In this document: piece after piece, positions 17,398 to 27,329 of the stretch | Numbering within the stretch: the first letter of the stretch is position 1 | Layout of the letters: every line of letters begins with the position of its first letter | NCBI RefSeq assembly: GCF_000195315.1 | Contig: NC_015389.1 | Coordinates: forward strand, 496,001-560,000 | Reading direction: 5' to 3' | DNA length: 64,000 nt | Source of the DNA: Coriobacterium glomerans PW2 | GTDB lineage: Bacteria; Actinomycetota; Coriobacteriia; Coriobacteriales; Coriobacteriaceae | Program-made: the position numbers and the translations under genes | The notes under the pieces: generated by a model | The model's input: the letters and a program-made list of their open reading frames with translations, nothing else | What the model was told of the DNA's origin: nothing | The model's database searches: none

Positions 17398-20133
17398 ATG
17401 ATCAATCAATCTGCACTCACAGTGCAACCGAATACCAGAAGCGGCACCGCGGCCGATCATCGCCGCATGGCCGTCGAGGAGCGCATGGTCTTCGCCGCGC
17501 GAGCGGACGTCCCCAAGCTCTTCGAGAAGTTTTCCACCTCCGAGCTCGGAGTGCACGTGAATGCCGTCGAGGACGCGCGCGAGCGCTTCGGCGCGAACGT
17601 CGTCACGCGCGGCGATCGCGATTCGCTTGCCAAACGGCTCGTGTCCGCATTCATCAACCCCTTCACAGGAATCCTGATCTTTCTCGGCGTGGTCTCGCTG
17701 TTCACCGATGTGATCTTGGCCGAACCGGGCAGCGGCGACTTCACCAAGGTCGTCATCATCGCGGTGATGTTTCTGATCTCGGGTCTTCTGCGCTTCGTTC
17801 AGGAGATGCGCAGCGGCAACGCCGCGGAGAACCTGCTCAAGATGATCACGACCACGGCGCTCGTGAGCAGGCGCGGTGCCGATCAGCCCGAGCGCGAGAT
17901 CGATATCGAGGACATCGTGGTCGGAGACATCGTCAGACTCGCCGCCGGTGACATGGTCCCCGCGGACATGCGCATCTTCTCCGCGAAGGACCTCTTTGTG
18001 AGCCAGTCGGCCCTCACCGGGGAGAGCATCGCGGTCGAAAAGATAGCTGGATCGATCGAGCCCCCCTATGACACGCTCACCGAGGTTCCCGACCTGGCGT
18101 TCATGGGCACCACGGTGGTGTCGGGCAGCGCGTCGGGCGTGGTCGTGGCGACCGGGGACGACACGCTGTTCGGATCGATGTCCCAGGCGATCGAGGAACC
18201 GGTTCAAACGGGTTTCGAGAAAGGTGTGAATTCCGTTTCCTGGCTGCTCATCCGCTTCATGGCCATCATGGTCCCTGTCGTGTTCATCATCAACGGTGTC
18301 ACGAAGGGCGACTGGGTGGCGGCTCTGACCTTTGCGATCTCGGTGGGGGTCGGTCTCACGCCCGAGATGCTCCCCACGATCATCACGGTGTGTCTGGCCA
18401 AGGGCGCCACGTCGATGTCCAAGAAGAAAGTCATCATGAAGAACCTGAACTCGATCCAGAATCTGGGATCGATGGATGTGCTCTGCACGGACAAGACCGG
18501 AACCCTCACGCAAGACAAGGTGGTGCTCGAGTACCATCTTGATGTCGACGGCGAAAAATCTGATCGCGTGCTGCGCCATGCGTATCTGAACAGTCACTTT
18601 CAGACCGGTCTGCGCAATCTCATGGACTCTGCGATCATCAGCAGCCTGGAGGAGGCGCAGGCCGATGGAACGATCTCCATGGGTCTCGCCGAGCACGTTC
18701 TCAAGGTGGACGAGATCCCGTTCGATTTCGAGCGGCGCCGCATGAGCGTCGTCGTGGCCGACCGCCATGGCGCGACGCAGATCATAACGAAGGGCGCCGT
18801 CGAGGAGATGATATCCATCTGCGATTTTGTCGAGCGCGACGGACATGCCGTCGAGTTGACCGACGAGATCAAGAGATCGGTGCTCAAAAAAGCCGATGAG
18901 CTCAACGAGGACGGCATGCGCGTCGTGGTCGTCGCGCGCAAGGATGTCTCGAACGATACGGCGGATTTCGGCGTGAGGGACGAGCGCGGCATGACCCTGC
19001 TCGGCTACCTCGCCTTCCTCGATCCGCCCAAGCCCTCGGCTGCGACGGCGATAGAGACGCTCAACCGGCACGGCGTGGACGTGAAGATTCTGACGGGGGA
19101 CAACGACAAGGTCACCCGGACGATCTGCCGGCAGGTGAACATACCGGTCAAGCGCATCGTCCTGGGTTCGGAGGTCGAGGCGATGAGCGAGCGCAAGCTT
19201 GCCAGCGTCGTGCGCGAGCACAACGTGTTCGCCAAGCTGTCTCCGAAGCAGAAGTCGCGCGTCGTGAGCGCGCTTCGCGAGAACGGCTCCAATGTGGGCT
19301 ATATGGGCGACGGCATCAACGACGCCGCGGCCATGCAGGCGGCGGACATCGGGATCTCTGTGGACACGGCAGTCGACGTCGCGAAAGAGTCCGCCGACGT
19401 CATCCTGCTCGAAAAGGATCTCACAGTCTTGGAGTCAGGCATCATAGAGGGCCGCAAGACCTATGCGAACATGATCAAGTACATCAAGATGACCGCCAGC
19501 TCGAACTTCGGCAACGTGTTCTCCGTGCTGCTCGCCAGCGCGTTTCTGCCCTTCGAGCCGATGGTGGGTCTGCAGCTCATATTGCTGAACCTGATCTACG
19601 ATCTTTCATGCACCGCCATCCCCTGGGACAACGTGGACAGCGACTATCTGCTTGTTCCGCGCCGCTGGAACGCGTCGAGCATCGGCCGGTTCATGCTGTG
19701 GATCGGTCCGACCAGCTCGGTGTTCGATATCACGACGTATCTGCTGATGTACTTCGTCGTGTGCCCGGCGCTGACGGGAGGGCGCCTGTTCGGCGATATC
19801 ACGGATCCCGCGCTCGCGGCGACATATATAGCGCTGTTCCAGTCGGGCTGGTTCATCGAGTCCATGTGGACGCAGACGCTGGTGATTCATATGATTCGCA
19901 CGCCGAGGATCCCATTCATCCAGAGCCGCGCCGCAGCTCCTCTGACGCTGCTCACCGTCGTCGGCATCTCGGTGCTGACCGCAATCCCGTTCACGCCGTT
20001 CGGCGCCGGTATCGGTCTGACATCGCTTCCGTTCATCTACTTCCCCGGCCTCATCGTGACCGTGATGCTCTATATGGGCCTGGCCCAGATCGCAAAACGT
20101 CACTTCATCGCTCGTTACGGCGAGCTGCTCTGA
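17398..20133 (+). CDS. mgtA: Magnesium-importing P-type ATPase
   Basis: Inner-membrane Mg2+ importer of the P3B class, 911 residues. An N-terminal cation-ATPase domain precedes two TM helices ([38 protein letters not shown]). The actuator domain has ALTGES, the phosphorylation site is the aspartate at about 365 in CTDKTGTLT, the hinge is [17 protein letters not shown], and a C-terminal TM block includes the MgtA-typical [13 protein letters not shown]. Length and motifs match MgtA/MgtB. The start has GGGAGGA 10 bases upstream. Control by the M-box riboswitch and terminator upstream is strongly indicated. Confidence 0.96.
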   Translation: MINQSALTVQPNTRSGTAADHRRMAVEERMVFAARADVPKLFEKFSTSELGVHVNAVEDARERFGANVVTRGDRDSLAKRLVSAFINPFTGILIFLGVVSLFTDVILAEPGSGDFTKVVIIAVMFLISGLLRFVQEMRSGNAAENLLKMITTTALVSRRGADQPEREIDIEDIVVGDIVRLAAGDMVPADMRIFSAKDLFVSQSALTGESIAVEKIAGSIEPPYDTLTEVPDLAFMGTTVVSGSASGVVVATGDDTLFGSMSQAIEEPVQTGFEKGVNSVSWLLIRFMAIMVPVVFIINGVTKGDWVAALTFAISVGVGLTPEMLPTIITVCLAKGATSMSKKKVIMKNLNSIQNLGSMDVLCTDKTGTLTQDKVVLEYHLDVDGEKSDRVLRHAYLNSHFQTGLRNLMDSAIISSLEEAQADGTISMGLAEHVLKVDEIPFDFERRRMSVVVADRHGATQIITKGAVEEMISICDFVERDGHAVELTDEIKRSVLKKADELNEDGMRVVVVARKDVSNDTADFGVRDERGMTLLGYLAFLDPPKPSAATAIETLNRHGVDVKILTGDNDKVTRTICRQVNIPVKRIVLGSEVEAMSERKLASVVREHNVFAKLSPKQKSRVVSALRENGSNVGYMGDGINDAAAMQAADIGISVDTAVDVAKESADVILLEKDLTVLESGIIEGRKTYANMIKYIKMTASSNFGNVFSVLLASAFLPFEPMVGLQLILLNLIYDLSCTAIPWDNVDSDYLLVPRRWNASSIGRFMLWIGPTSSVFDITTYLLMYFVVCPALTGGRLFGDITDPALAATYIALFQSGWFIESMWTQTLVIHMIRTPRIPFIQSRAAAPLTLLTVVGISVLTAIPFTPFGAGIGLTSLPFIYFPGLIVTVMLYMGLAQIAKRHFIARYGELL

Positions 20134-20298
20134 GTCGCGCTGCTGTCGCGCGCAGATCCGGTCTGTGAAAATATGCCGTTTGTCTGCGCGCGATCCCATG
20201 CGGGACGCGTTTTCCGGGGAACCGTCTATGGTTGGGTCTGTCGGCAGGGGCGCGCCCGCGTCGCGCCTCGCAGGATTCAAGACGGGAGCTGGGTCGCG

Positions 20299-21414
20299 AT
20301 GGATCAGCCGCGTGAGCCGCGAAAGAAGTCATCACGTGCGCGCCTGCTGAGGCGCGTCGTCTCAGGGATGCGCGACCCGTCCGACCGCGCGGTCAGACGA
20401 TCTCGGGAGGAGCGCGAGGCGCGCAGGCGCGAAGTGCTCGACCGGATAGACGAAAGGCGACGGCAGGCGTCCGCGCGCGAGACCAAGCATGCTTGGATCG
20501 GCCTGCCCGAGGCCAAGATCGACCTCAAGGCAGAGCTCGCCCGCCTGAAGGATCTTCGCCGTCGGACCATCGTCCGCAGGTGCGTCACGCTCTCCTCGGT
20601 CGTTCTCTCGGCATTTTTGCAGGCGTACACGATTCAGGTTTTCGTGCAGCCCGCTGGTCTGCTCTCGAGCGGTTTCACGGGACTGGCGATTCTGATCGAT
20701 CGCGTGACCTCGCTGTTCGGGGTCTCGTTTCCCACATTCGCCGGCATGCTCGTTTTAAACGTTCCGGTGGCGCTCCTGTGCTGGAGAAGCATCAGCAAGC
20801 GCTTTGTCATCTTCTCCATGGTGCAGGTGGTGTCCGCGAGCATGTTTCTGAGGTTTCTGAACTTCGCGGCCATCATCAGAACGCCGATGCTCGAGGTTGT
20901 GTTCGGTGGCTTCCTCTATGGATTCTCCATCGCCCTCGCTCTGCGCGGGGGCGCATCCACCGCGGGTACCGATTTCATCTCGCTCATGGTCTCGAACAGA
21001 ACCGGAAAGTCGATCTGGGGATCGGTCTTCGTTGGGAACTGCATCGTCCTCGCCGTATTCGGTGCGCTGTTCGGTTGGGAGGCCGCAGCGTATTCGATTA
21101 TATTCCAGTTCATCTCGACCAAGACCATCGAGATGTTCTACCATCGCTACGATAGGCTGACGCTGCAGGTGATAACCCAGAAACCAGATCAGATCCTCGC
21201 CGCCTACAACAGGGTTCACAAGCATGGCTCATCGGTCATGGAGGTGCTCGGCGGGCGCAGTCGCGATCGCTACTGGCTGATCAACACCGTCATCTCAGCC
21301 TATGAACTCGATGACGTCATCCAACTCGTGCGCGTCGAAGACGGCGGGGCCGTCGTGAACGTGATGCGGACCGAGAACTTCTTCGGCAACTTCTATCGGC
21401 CGCCGATCGATTAG
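20299..21414 (+). CDS. YitT family membrane protein (DUF161/DUF2179)
   Basis: 371 residues. A highly charged N-terminal ~95 residues (REEREARRREVLDRIDERRRQ) is an extension compared with typical YitT proteins (~290). Five or six TM helices follow (TLSSVVLSAFLQAYTIQVF, GLAILIDRVTSLFG and later ones), with the family motifs QPAGLLSSGFTGLAIL and RGGASTAGTDFISL. The C-terminal soluble DUF2179 domain starts near LQVITQKPDQI. The function of the family is unknown. ATG 20299 has GGGAGC upstream; frames reaching further back lack similarity. The gene converges with the - strand operon that ends at 21432. Confidence 0.87.
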   Translation: MDQPREPRKKSSRARLLRRVVSGMRDPSDRAVRRSREEREARRREVLDRIDERRRQASARETKHAWIGLPEAKIDLKAELARLKDLRRRTIVRRCVTLSSVVLSAFLQAYTIQVFVQPAGLLSSGFTGLAILIDRVTSLFGVSFPTFAGMLVLNVPVALLCWRSISKRFVIFSMVQVVSASMFLRFLNFAAIIRTPMLEVVFGGFLYGFSIALALRGGASTAGTDFISLMVSNRTGKSIWGSVFVGNCIVLAVFGALFGWEAAAYSIIFQFISTKTIEMFYHRYDRLTLQVITQKPDQILAAYNRVHKHGSSVMEVLGGRSRDRYWLINTVISAYELDDVIQLVRVEDGGAVVNVMRTENFFGNFYRPPID

Positions 21415-21431
21415 CCGCGCCGCAGGCGACA

Positions 21432-22439
21432 TCAGGGCCTCTGGGAATCCGCACCGGCCTCGGCGATGAGCCGATCGACGCGTCGATCGTAACGCGCGAG
21501 CGCGGTCTCCCATCCCCGGTATGCGGGGTCGCCGCGATGATCGGGCAGGTTGTACCTCGAGCTCAGGATCTCGCCGAGGGAGGCGGAGACCTTCTTCGCC
21601 CCGAAGATGTTCACATGATCGCCAAAGTCTCTCGTGTCATGGCTCCAGTCCACCCCGGTGTCATGCTTCTCATCGTTGAGGTCGATGTAGTCCACATGCA
21701 GTTCATCGGCGATCTGCTGGATTCTTGCGTGCCGTGCGTCATTCATGTTCTTCATGCTCGGCACGGTCGCGATCACGAGTTCGCTTCCGTGGTCGCGGCA
21801 GATCCGAGCGATATCGGCGATGTAGAGCCGATTGATCCAGGGCAGCTCGGCATCGCTCCTGACGCGGTTCATGTCGGCCAGCGCATCGACCGGCTTAATC
21901 GAGGCGTTCAGGCGAAAGCCCTTGAGATCGTCGGTCCAGGTGTGGCGCAGCGGCCCCAAGAGGTCCTGCGGGCCCAGGCTCTTCCAGCGGTCATGGTACT
22001 CGAAGACGGGGAATACATCCTGTATCTCGCGCTTGAGACCGTCAGCCGCCGTGAAGGGATAGAAGAAGCAATCCGACTCGAGTACGACGACCCGGGGATG
22101 CTGTCGCGCGAGCGCGCGCAGCAGCAGCGTGCGCGTGTAGCACAGCTGCTGGGCCGTCGTCGAGCACGCATAGGAGGTGAATCCCCGCTCGCCCCACATC
22201 TGCAGCGGCGAGACCGCGCTGAACACCTCGCTGTCACCGATGAACACGGCGTCGATCGAGTCGTCCGGCTCACCGAGCACGCCATTCGCCCGCGCCTCGA
22301 TCATACCGAATTCGGCTTGGTTGTTCTTGGGCTCCACGATGTAGGACGCCGCCGAGAGAACGCCAGCGCCTCCGGCGAGGGCGACAACCAAAGCGAGCGC
22401 CGCGCGAGCGCCGCGCGCGCGGAATCTGAGATCGACCAT
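21432..22439 (-). CDS. SGNH-type protein of dlt-like operon (DltD analogue)
   Basis: 335 residues with one N-terminal TM helix (ARAALALVVALAGGAGVLSAA) and an outward-facing domain. AVFIGDSEVFSAVSP carries the GDS(E) block I serine of SGNH hydrolases, and the late FGDHVNIFGAKK holds a D-x-x-N/His block, so a Ser-Asp-His triad is plausible. The operon position after an MBOAT gene is that of DltD, which helps transfer D-alanine onto lipoteichoic acid. Sequence likeness to DltD itself is not obvious, and it may instead be an AlgX/AlgJ- or PatB-like acyl-transfer partner. It starts 13 bases after the MBOAT stop. Confidence 0.75.
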   Translation of the reverse strand: MVDLRFRARGARAALALVVALAGGAGVLSAASYIVEPKNNQAEFGMIEARANGVLGEPDDSIDAVFIGDSEVFSAVSPLQMWGERGFTSYACSTTAQQLCYTRTLLLRALARQHPRVVVLESDCFFYPFTAADGLKREIQDVFPVFEYHDRWKSLGPQDLLGPLRHTWTDDLKGFRLNASIKPVDALADMNRVRSDAELPWINRLYIADIARICRDHGSELVIATVPSMKNMNDARHARIQQIADELHVDYIDLNDEKHDTGVDWSHDTRDFGDHVNIFGAKKVSASLGEILSSRYNLPDHRGDPAYRGWETALARYDRRVDRLIAEAGADSQRP

Positions 22440-22451
22440 CGGTCCCTCTCC

Positions 22452-24029
22452 TTAGAATTGAGCGTACATCGGATCGACGGGCATGTATCCGGCTCCGTAG
22501 GCTCCGAACACGACGGTTGCCATGGCCAAGGCGCACAGCACCGCCCAGCGCAGCGGCACCCGTCCGCGACAGATCGTCTCGCTCGGCGATGCGCCGTGCT
22601 CGCGAGCGAGGCTCACGGCGACGATGACGATGAGCGCGCATCCGACAACGACGAAATCGGCCGCGTCCATGCCGACCGCCAGCGCCGTGCCATCAACCAG
22701 GGAGGCGAGCGAGAACCTTGTGAGGACGGCGCCGACCATCGAGAGCGCAGCCTGGGCGCTCGAAGCGCGGAACAGCATCTCTCCGGTGCAGATGACCGCG
22801 ATCGTTCGGGCGATGCGCAGCCTGCGATACCATGCCGCATCCCGATCGATGCCGGCTTTCGCGCACAGCGCGGCCACGGTGGGCTCGATCGCGCCTCCGG
22901 CGAGTATGAGCACGAAATAGTACATGCCGAACAGAACGTATTGGGTTCCCGCCCCATGCCACAGCCCGTTTCCGAGCCAGACGAAAAACAACGCGATGGC
23001 GCTCGACGCGATCGATCCGTAGACGTTGCCGAGACGGCGCCGGGCGAATCTGCCGAATCGCTTGACGGGACCGGAGAGCGAGATCGGATAGAACACGTAG
23101 TCGCGCAACCAGGTTCCGAGCGTGATATGCCAGCGCTGCCAGAACTCCGAAGCCGTTTTGGAGAGAAACGGCTGACGGAAGTTCTCGGGCATCCTCACGC
23201 CGAACATCTGTCCTGTTCCGACGACGAAATCCATCGTGCCGGAGAAGTCGCAGTACAGCTGGAACGTGTAGAGCACCGCAGCGAGAGCGATCATGCCGCC
23301 GTCAAAGGAGGCGTACCCTTCGAAGACCGGTTTCACGAACGCGTTCAGCCGATTGGCGACGACCATCCGCTTCGCCAGGCCGTACAGAATGCGCATCGAG
23401 CCCTGAAGCAGGTTCTGCGCCGTCACGTCCGAGCCCGCCCACAGCTGCTCGGCGGTATCAGCGTAGCGGCAGATCGGGCCCTCGGTCATCTCGGGGAAAA
23501 AAGCCATGAACAGGGCGAGTCGGGCCAGATTGCGATCGGCTGGAATCGTGCAGCGATAGACATCGATGAGGTAGGAGGCCGCCTGCAGCGTGTAGAACGA
23601 GATGCCGATCGGAATGCCCACCGCCGGCACCACCCAGGGCACGCGGATGCCGAGTCCGGCGACGAGCGAGCCGAAGAATCCGAGGTATTTGACGGCGATC
23701 AGCGCGCCGAAGTTCGCCGCGACGCCGAGCGCGAGCCAGAAGCGCATGCGCCGCCGGTAGGCCCTCTTGATCGCTCGTCTGTCCGCGCCCGCGCGCTTCA
23801 TCGCGGCGCGTCGGCGCCGCTGCAGCGCTCCGAGCCGCAATCCGAGTGCCCAGATCGATACGGTCGAGCCGAGAAGAAAGACGATGAGGTCGCCGCTGAT
23901 GCTCCAGAAGAACACGTAGCTCGCCACGAGCAGCACGATCCAGCGGGCACGCCGCGTGGTGAGGCGGTAGACGAGAAGGGTGGCGGGCAGAAAGATCGCG
24001 AGCACCGCCACGGAGAAATAGGATGTCAT
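22452..24029 (-). CDS. MBOAT family acyltransferase (DltB-like)
   Basis: 525-residue polytopic membrane protein. It moves acyl groups across or at the membrane onto an envelope acceptor. Many TM helices, the MBOAT central motif WHITLGTWLRDYVFYPISLSG region and the catalytic histidine in GNGLWHGAGTQYVLFG are visible. The order ACP-MBOAT-SGNH is that of dltC-dltB-dltD type systems. ATG 24029 begins MTSYFSVAVLAIF, 10 bases after the ACP stop. The frame extends upstream to 24086 inside the ACP gene, which is unlikely to be used. The ribosome-binding site is weak, so coupling to the ACP gene is probable. Confidence 0.9.
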   Translation of the reverse strand: MTSYFSVAVLAIFLPATLLVYRLTTRRARWIVLLVASYVFFWSISGDLIVFLLGSTVSIWALGLRLGALQRRRRAAMKRAGADRRAIKRAYRRRMRFWLALGVAANFGALIAVKYLGFFGSLVAGLGIRVPWVVPAVGIPIGISFYTLQAASYLIDVYRCTIPADRNLARLALFMAFFPEMTEGPICRYADTAEQLWAGSDVTAQNLLQGSMRILYGLAKRMVVANRLNAFVKPVFEGYASFDGGMIALAAVLYTFQLYCDFSGTMDFVVGTGQMFGVRMPENFRQPFLSKTASEFWQRWHITLGTWLRDYVFYPISLSGPVKRFGRFARRRLGNVYGSIASSAIALFFVWLGNGLWHGAGTQYVLFGMYYFVLILAGGAIEPTVAALCAKAGIDRDAAWYRRLRIARTIAVICTGEMLFRASSAQAALSMVGAVLTRFSLASLVDGTALAVGMDAADFVVVGCALIVIVAVSLAREHGASPSETICRGRVPLRWAVLCALAMATVVFGAYGAGYMPVDPMYAQF

Positions 24030-24039
24030 GTGTTCGGGC

Positions 24040-24273
24040 CTACAGATCCTCTTCGCGCAGTCGCTGTACCATCTTCCAGATCGCATCGAGTGAGTTGAAA
24101 TTATCGGTGACGATCTCGACGGCGGGAATCACGATGTCAAACGTGTCCTCCAGCTCTGAGACGAGCGCGATGATCGTGAGGGAGTCGAGCGTTCTGCTGT
24201 CGACGAGATCGGTGCGCCCGCGATAGTCCTGACCGGGCTTGAGTTCTTCTAGAATATCCAGTATCGCGTCCAT
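24040..24273 (-). CDS. Acyl/aminoacyl carrier protein (DltC-like)
   Basis: 77 residues, acidic, helical. The phosphopantetheine serine is in the motif LDSLTIIALVSELEDTF, typical of carrier proteins, at about residue 34. It carries the activated amino acid as a thioester. ATG 24273 has a strong GAAGGAG upstream; the longer frame to 24336 would overlap the decarboxylase end and lacks similarity. It lies between the PLP decarboxylase and the MBOAT gene, so it should accept its cargo from the adenylation enzyme at 25527-27152. Confidence 0.92.
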   Translation of the reverse strand: MDAILDILEELKPGQDYRGRTDLVDSRTLDSLTIIALVSELEDTFDIVIPAVEIVTDNFNSLDAIWKMVQRLREEDL

Positions 24274-24319
24274 GTGCTCTCCTTCTTGTCGTGACGATCG
24301 GGTTCGATCGTCAACTCCG

Positions 24320-25534
24320 TTACTGATGACGTTCAAGCTCGGATGCGAGGCCCCCCGGAGCGTTCAGCACGTCGGTTCGCATCCTCTCGCGCGCGAGCCG
24401 GGGTGCTCCATCGACGCCCAGCAGCACCACCGCCGGAAGATCCCGACTGAGGAACAGTGACATCCCCTCCGTGACGCAATAGGCCCCGGCTGTCTCGAAC
24501 GCGAGCACGCGGCCCACATCGAGCCCCTCCACGGGCAGCTGCTTGGCGAGGATGTCGTTGATCGTGCACAGCGCGCCGCAGATGTTCCACGGCTGCGCCT
24601 GCTCGGCCCCGCTGCTCCCCGCCGCTCCGAGCAGGCGCACGGGAGGCTGTCTCATCGCCATGGAATGGCCATAGTAGACGAGCTGGTGCATGCCGCCGTC
24701 CACGATGGCATAGCGCTGGGAGGCGTTGACCTTCGTGTCGACGACGCTCGTGAGATAGGTCCCGCAGGACGCCGCGATGGATCGACCGATCTCCAGCGTG
24801 ATGCGGCCGCCGAACGCCATGCCCCTCAGCATGTCCCCCAGCTCGGCGAGAAGCGCCGTCTCGTCGAACCTGTCGGCCTCGAAATAGCTGACCGGCAGAC
24901 CCGGTCCGTATTCGAGTTCGCCGGGGGCCCATCCGTGCTCATCTACCAGCTCGGCGACAAGTCGGTCCAGTCGGTCCAGCTCGCGTCCGATGCGGCGAAG
25001 GGAGGTCTTCTGGGTGCCCGAGAAGAACTGTATCCCCAAAAGCTCCACGCGCTCATCTTCGGCGAAGCGATCGACGGCGCGCAGGATCTCGGAGCGATCG
25101 AGCCCGAACTGGTTGCCGCTCGTGAGGCGCAGCAGCACCGGAGCGCGCACGCCCGCCGCGGCGGCGGCGTCGGCGATGAGCTCGAGCTGCGAGCTCGACT
25201 CGACGGTGAGCGCCGCGGGCATCGCAGGGCCGGCCAGCGCGTGCTCGACGGTGGCGGCATCCTTGTAGACCCCGGAGATGACCATATCGCTCGCGGGCGC
25301 ACCGACTGCTTCGCAGATGGCGAGCTCGCCCGGCGAGCAGACCTCGAAGCGCTCCACCGAGCCGGCGAGGCCGGGCACGATGAACGTGTTCGCCTTCACG
25401 GCGTAGCACAGATCGACGACGTCGGGCAGCGCCCGTCTCAGCGCATCCACCCGTGCCGCGAGCACCGCCTCATCGAAGATGTACAGCGGCGTGCCGAAGG
25501 CGGCCGCCAGCTCCAAAAGTCGGTCGTCACTCAT
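24320..25534 (-). CDS. Fold-type III PLP-dependent amino-acid decarboxylase
   Basis: 404 residues of the ornithine/diaminopimelate decarboxylase superfamily. The PLP lysine is K47 in CYAVKANTF; further motifs are VEVCSPGEL-like FEVCSPGELAICEAVGA, YGPGLPVSYF, LEIGRSIAASCGTYL (E-x-G-R), VDGGMHQL and CGALCTINDIL (active-site Cys). Its closest functional model may be BtrK, which decarboxylates glutamate while bound to a carrier protein in butirosin synthesis; this is inference from context and superfamily. Its start overlaps the adenylation gene stop by 8 bases (ATGAGTGA), so it is an integral member of the operon. Standard dlt operons have no such gene. A lysine- or polyamine-forming role on free substrate is the alternative. 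Confidence 0.87.
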   Translation of the reverse strand: MSDDRLLELAAAFGTPLYIFDEAVLAARVDALRRALPDVVDLCYAVKANTFIVPGLAGSVERFEVCSPGELAICEAVGAPASDMVISGVYKDAATVEHALAGPAMPAALTVESSSQLELIADAAAAAGVRAPVLLRLTSGNQFGLDRSEILRAVDRFAEDERVELLGIQFFSGTQKTSLRRIGRELDRLDRLVAELVDEHGWAPGELEYGPGLPVSYFEADRFDETALLAELGDMLRGMAFGGRITLEIGRSIAASCGTYLTSVVDTKVNASQRYAIVDGGMHQLVYYGHSMAMRQPPVRLLGAAGSSGAEQAQPWNICGALCTINDILAKQLPVEGLDVGRVLAFETAGAYCVTEGMSLFLSRDLPAVVLLGVDGAPRLARERMRTDVLNAPGGLASELERHQ

Positions 25535-27152
25535 GATCGCTCCTGTTCGATGCGTTGGCGATGCCTGCCAGGGCACCCGCCGGATCGGTGCGGCCCGCAT
25601 GGGCGCGCCCCCCGCGTTCGCGGGACCGCGCCGCGCGCCGCGCGCTGCGCGCGAACTCCAGCAGGGCTGCGCGGTCGACCTTGCCGTTCTTCGTGAGCGG
25701 CATCGTCTCCACGCGGCTGATGGAGGTCGGCACCATGGGCGCGGGCAGATACGCCGCAATCGCCTCGCGCAGCGTCTCCGCGCGGGCATCGCCCTCAAAG
25801 AACGCGTGTATCTGCTTGAAGCGGGCGTTGTAGGCGCAGCGGCACCGCTCGACGCCGTCTTGGCGCTCGAACGCCGCATCGATCTCCTCGAGTTCTATGC
25901 GGTGCCCCTGATGCTTGATCTGGTTGTCCGCTCGACCGCAGAAGTACAGCTCGCCGTCAGCCGAGCGCCGAGCCAGATCTCCGGTTCGGTAGACGATCTC
26001 GGGATAGGCGCTCTGGAGCGGGTTCTGGATGAAGGCGGTCGCGGTGCGCGCCTCGTCGCCGTAATAGCCCAGAGCGACCGAGGTCCCGCCGACATAGAGC
26101 TCACCGACCTCATCGGCGCGCTCCACGGGCCTGCCGTTCTCGTCGAGCAGCAGCACCCGCCGGTTCGCGAACGGAGCGCCGAGCGGGATGCCCTCATCGT
26201 AGGATCGCGTTCGATCGACGACGTGGTACAGGCAGTTGCACGTGATCTCCGTGGGTCCGTACAGGTTCACGAAGAGGGCCTGCGGCAGGTGGCTCTGCCA
26301 GGCGCGCAGGTGCTTGAGCGGCATGACCTCCCCGCTGAACATGACACGGCGAACGCAGGGAAGCTCAGCGTAGTCGAGCCCGTGAAGGGTGCTCACCAGG
26401 CACAGCGCCGCGGCGGCCCAGATCATCGTCGTCACGCGATGGGCGCGCAGCGCGTCTATGAGGGCGGCGGGCTCGGAGAACAGCCGCCTGGGCAGCATGA
26501 CGAGCGTGGCACCGACCGCCATCGAGCCGTAGATGTCCTTGACTGAGACGTCGAAGTCAAACGGAGCCTGATTGCCGATGATGTCATCGCAGGTGAGGTC
26601 GAAGGTCGATGTGAACTGAGTGATGAAGTCCACGAGCGCGCGATGGCTCACGACGACGCCCTTCGGCGTGCCGGTAGAACCCGATGTGAACAGAACGTAG
26701 GCCGGATCGGTGTCCAGACGCGCCGCCGCGGCGCGATCAAGCGCGCGCGGATCGAGCCGCCCGGCGAGCAACGCGCTGACGTCCTCGATCGCCTCGGCGG
26801 GAAAGGCGCTCTCCGCTGAGGGGCGCGTCCGCTCGTTCACGACGACCAGGCAATCCGAGAGCGTGGAGAACACGGCCCGGGCTCGCTCTGGGGGCGTGGT
26901 GGGATCGAGGGGGACATAGAAGCTCCCCGAGAAGAGCGCCCCGAGCATCGTCGAGAGAGCATCGATGCTCTTCTCCATGAAGACGATGACCGGGCGCGGC
27001 GCGCCGTCGCGAGCGAGCAGCGCGGAGCCGACGCGTCGGCTGCGATCGAGCAGCTCGGCGTAGGTGAGCGAGCCGTTCTCATCCACTGCGGCACGCGCGT
27101 CGGCGTGCCGCGTCGCGCTTCGCTCGAGAAATGTCAGTGCGCTTGATACCAT
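25527..27152 (-). CDS. Amino-acid adenylation enzyme (DltA-like)
   Basis: 541-residue stand-alone adenylation domain that activates an amino acid with ATP and loads it on a carrier protein. The core motifs are complete: LFTSGSTGTPKGVVVSH (A3), PFDFDVSVKD (A4, with the Asp that normally binds the alpha-amino group), NLYGPTEITCN (A5), YRTGDLARRSADGELYFCGR (A7/A8) and PLTKNGKVDR (A10, catalytic Lys). Overall architecture resembles DltA (D-alanine:carrier ligase), but the pocket residues cannot be read with confidence. The last ~50 residues are an extra Arg/Ala-rich tail. It is the first gene of a five-gene - strand operon and lies 177 bases downstream of a two-component system. Confidence 0.88.
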   Translation of the reverse strand: MVSSALTFLERSATRHADARAAVDENGSLTYAELLDRSRRVGSALLARDGAPRPVIVFMEKSIDALSTMLGALFSGSFYVPLDPTTPPERARAVFSTLSDCLVVVNERTRPSAESAFPAEAIEDVSALLAGRLDPRALDRAAAARLDTDPAYVLFTSGSTGTPKGVVVSHRALVDFITQFTSTFDLTCDDIIGNQAPFDFDVSVKDIYGSMAVGATLVMLPRRLFSEPAALIDALRAHRVTTMIWAAAALCLVSTLHGLDYAELPCVRRVMFSGEVMPLKHLRAWQSHLPQALFVNLYGPTEITCNCLYHVVDRTRSYDEGIPLGAPFANRRVLLLDENGRPVERADEVGELYVGGTSVALGYYGDEARTATAFIQNPLQSAYPEIVYRTGDLARRSADGELYFCGRADNQIKHQGHRIELEEIDAAFERQDGVERCRCAYNARFKQIHAFFEGDARAETLREAIAAYLPAPMVPTSISRVETMPLTKNGKVDRAALLEFARSARRAARSRERGGRAHAGRTDPAGALAGIANASNRSDHE

Positions 27153-27329
27153 GGGGAGCTACCGCCTAAGTCCGTACCGGTTATCATGATTGTCGTGAGG
27201 GTCATGTGAGGCAACTGAGACGTACTCATCATACGAGGCTCGTCTTAAGGCAGACTGAGTGGATCCTAAAGATTTCTTTATATGTCTCGATTCGCCTCGC
27301 TCGGCCGGCCTGCGATCCATGTGCCGTTC

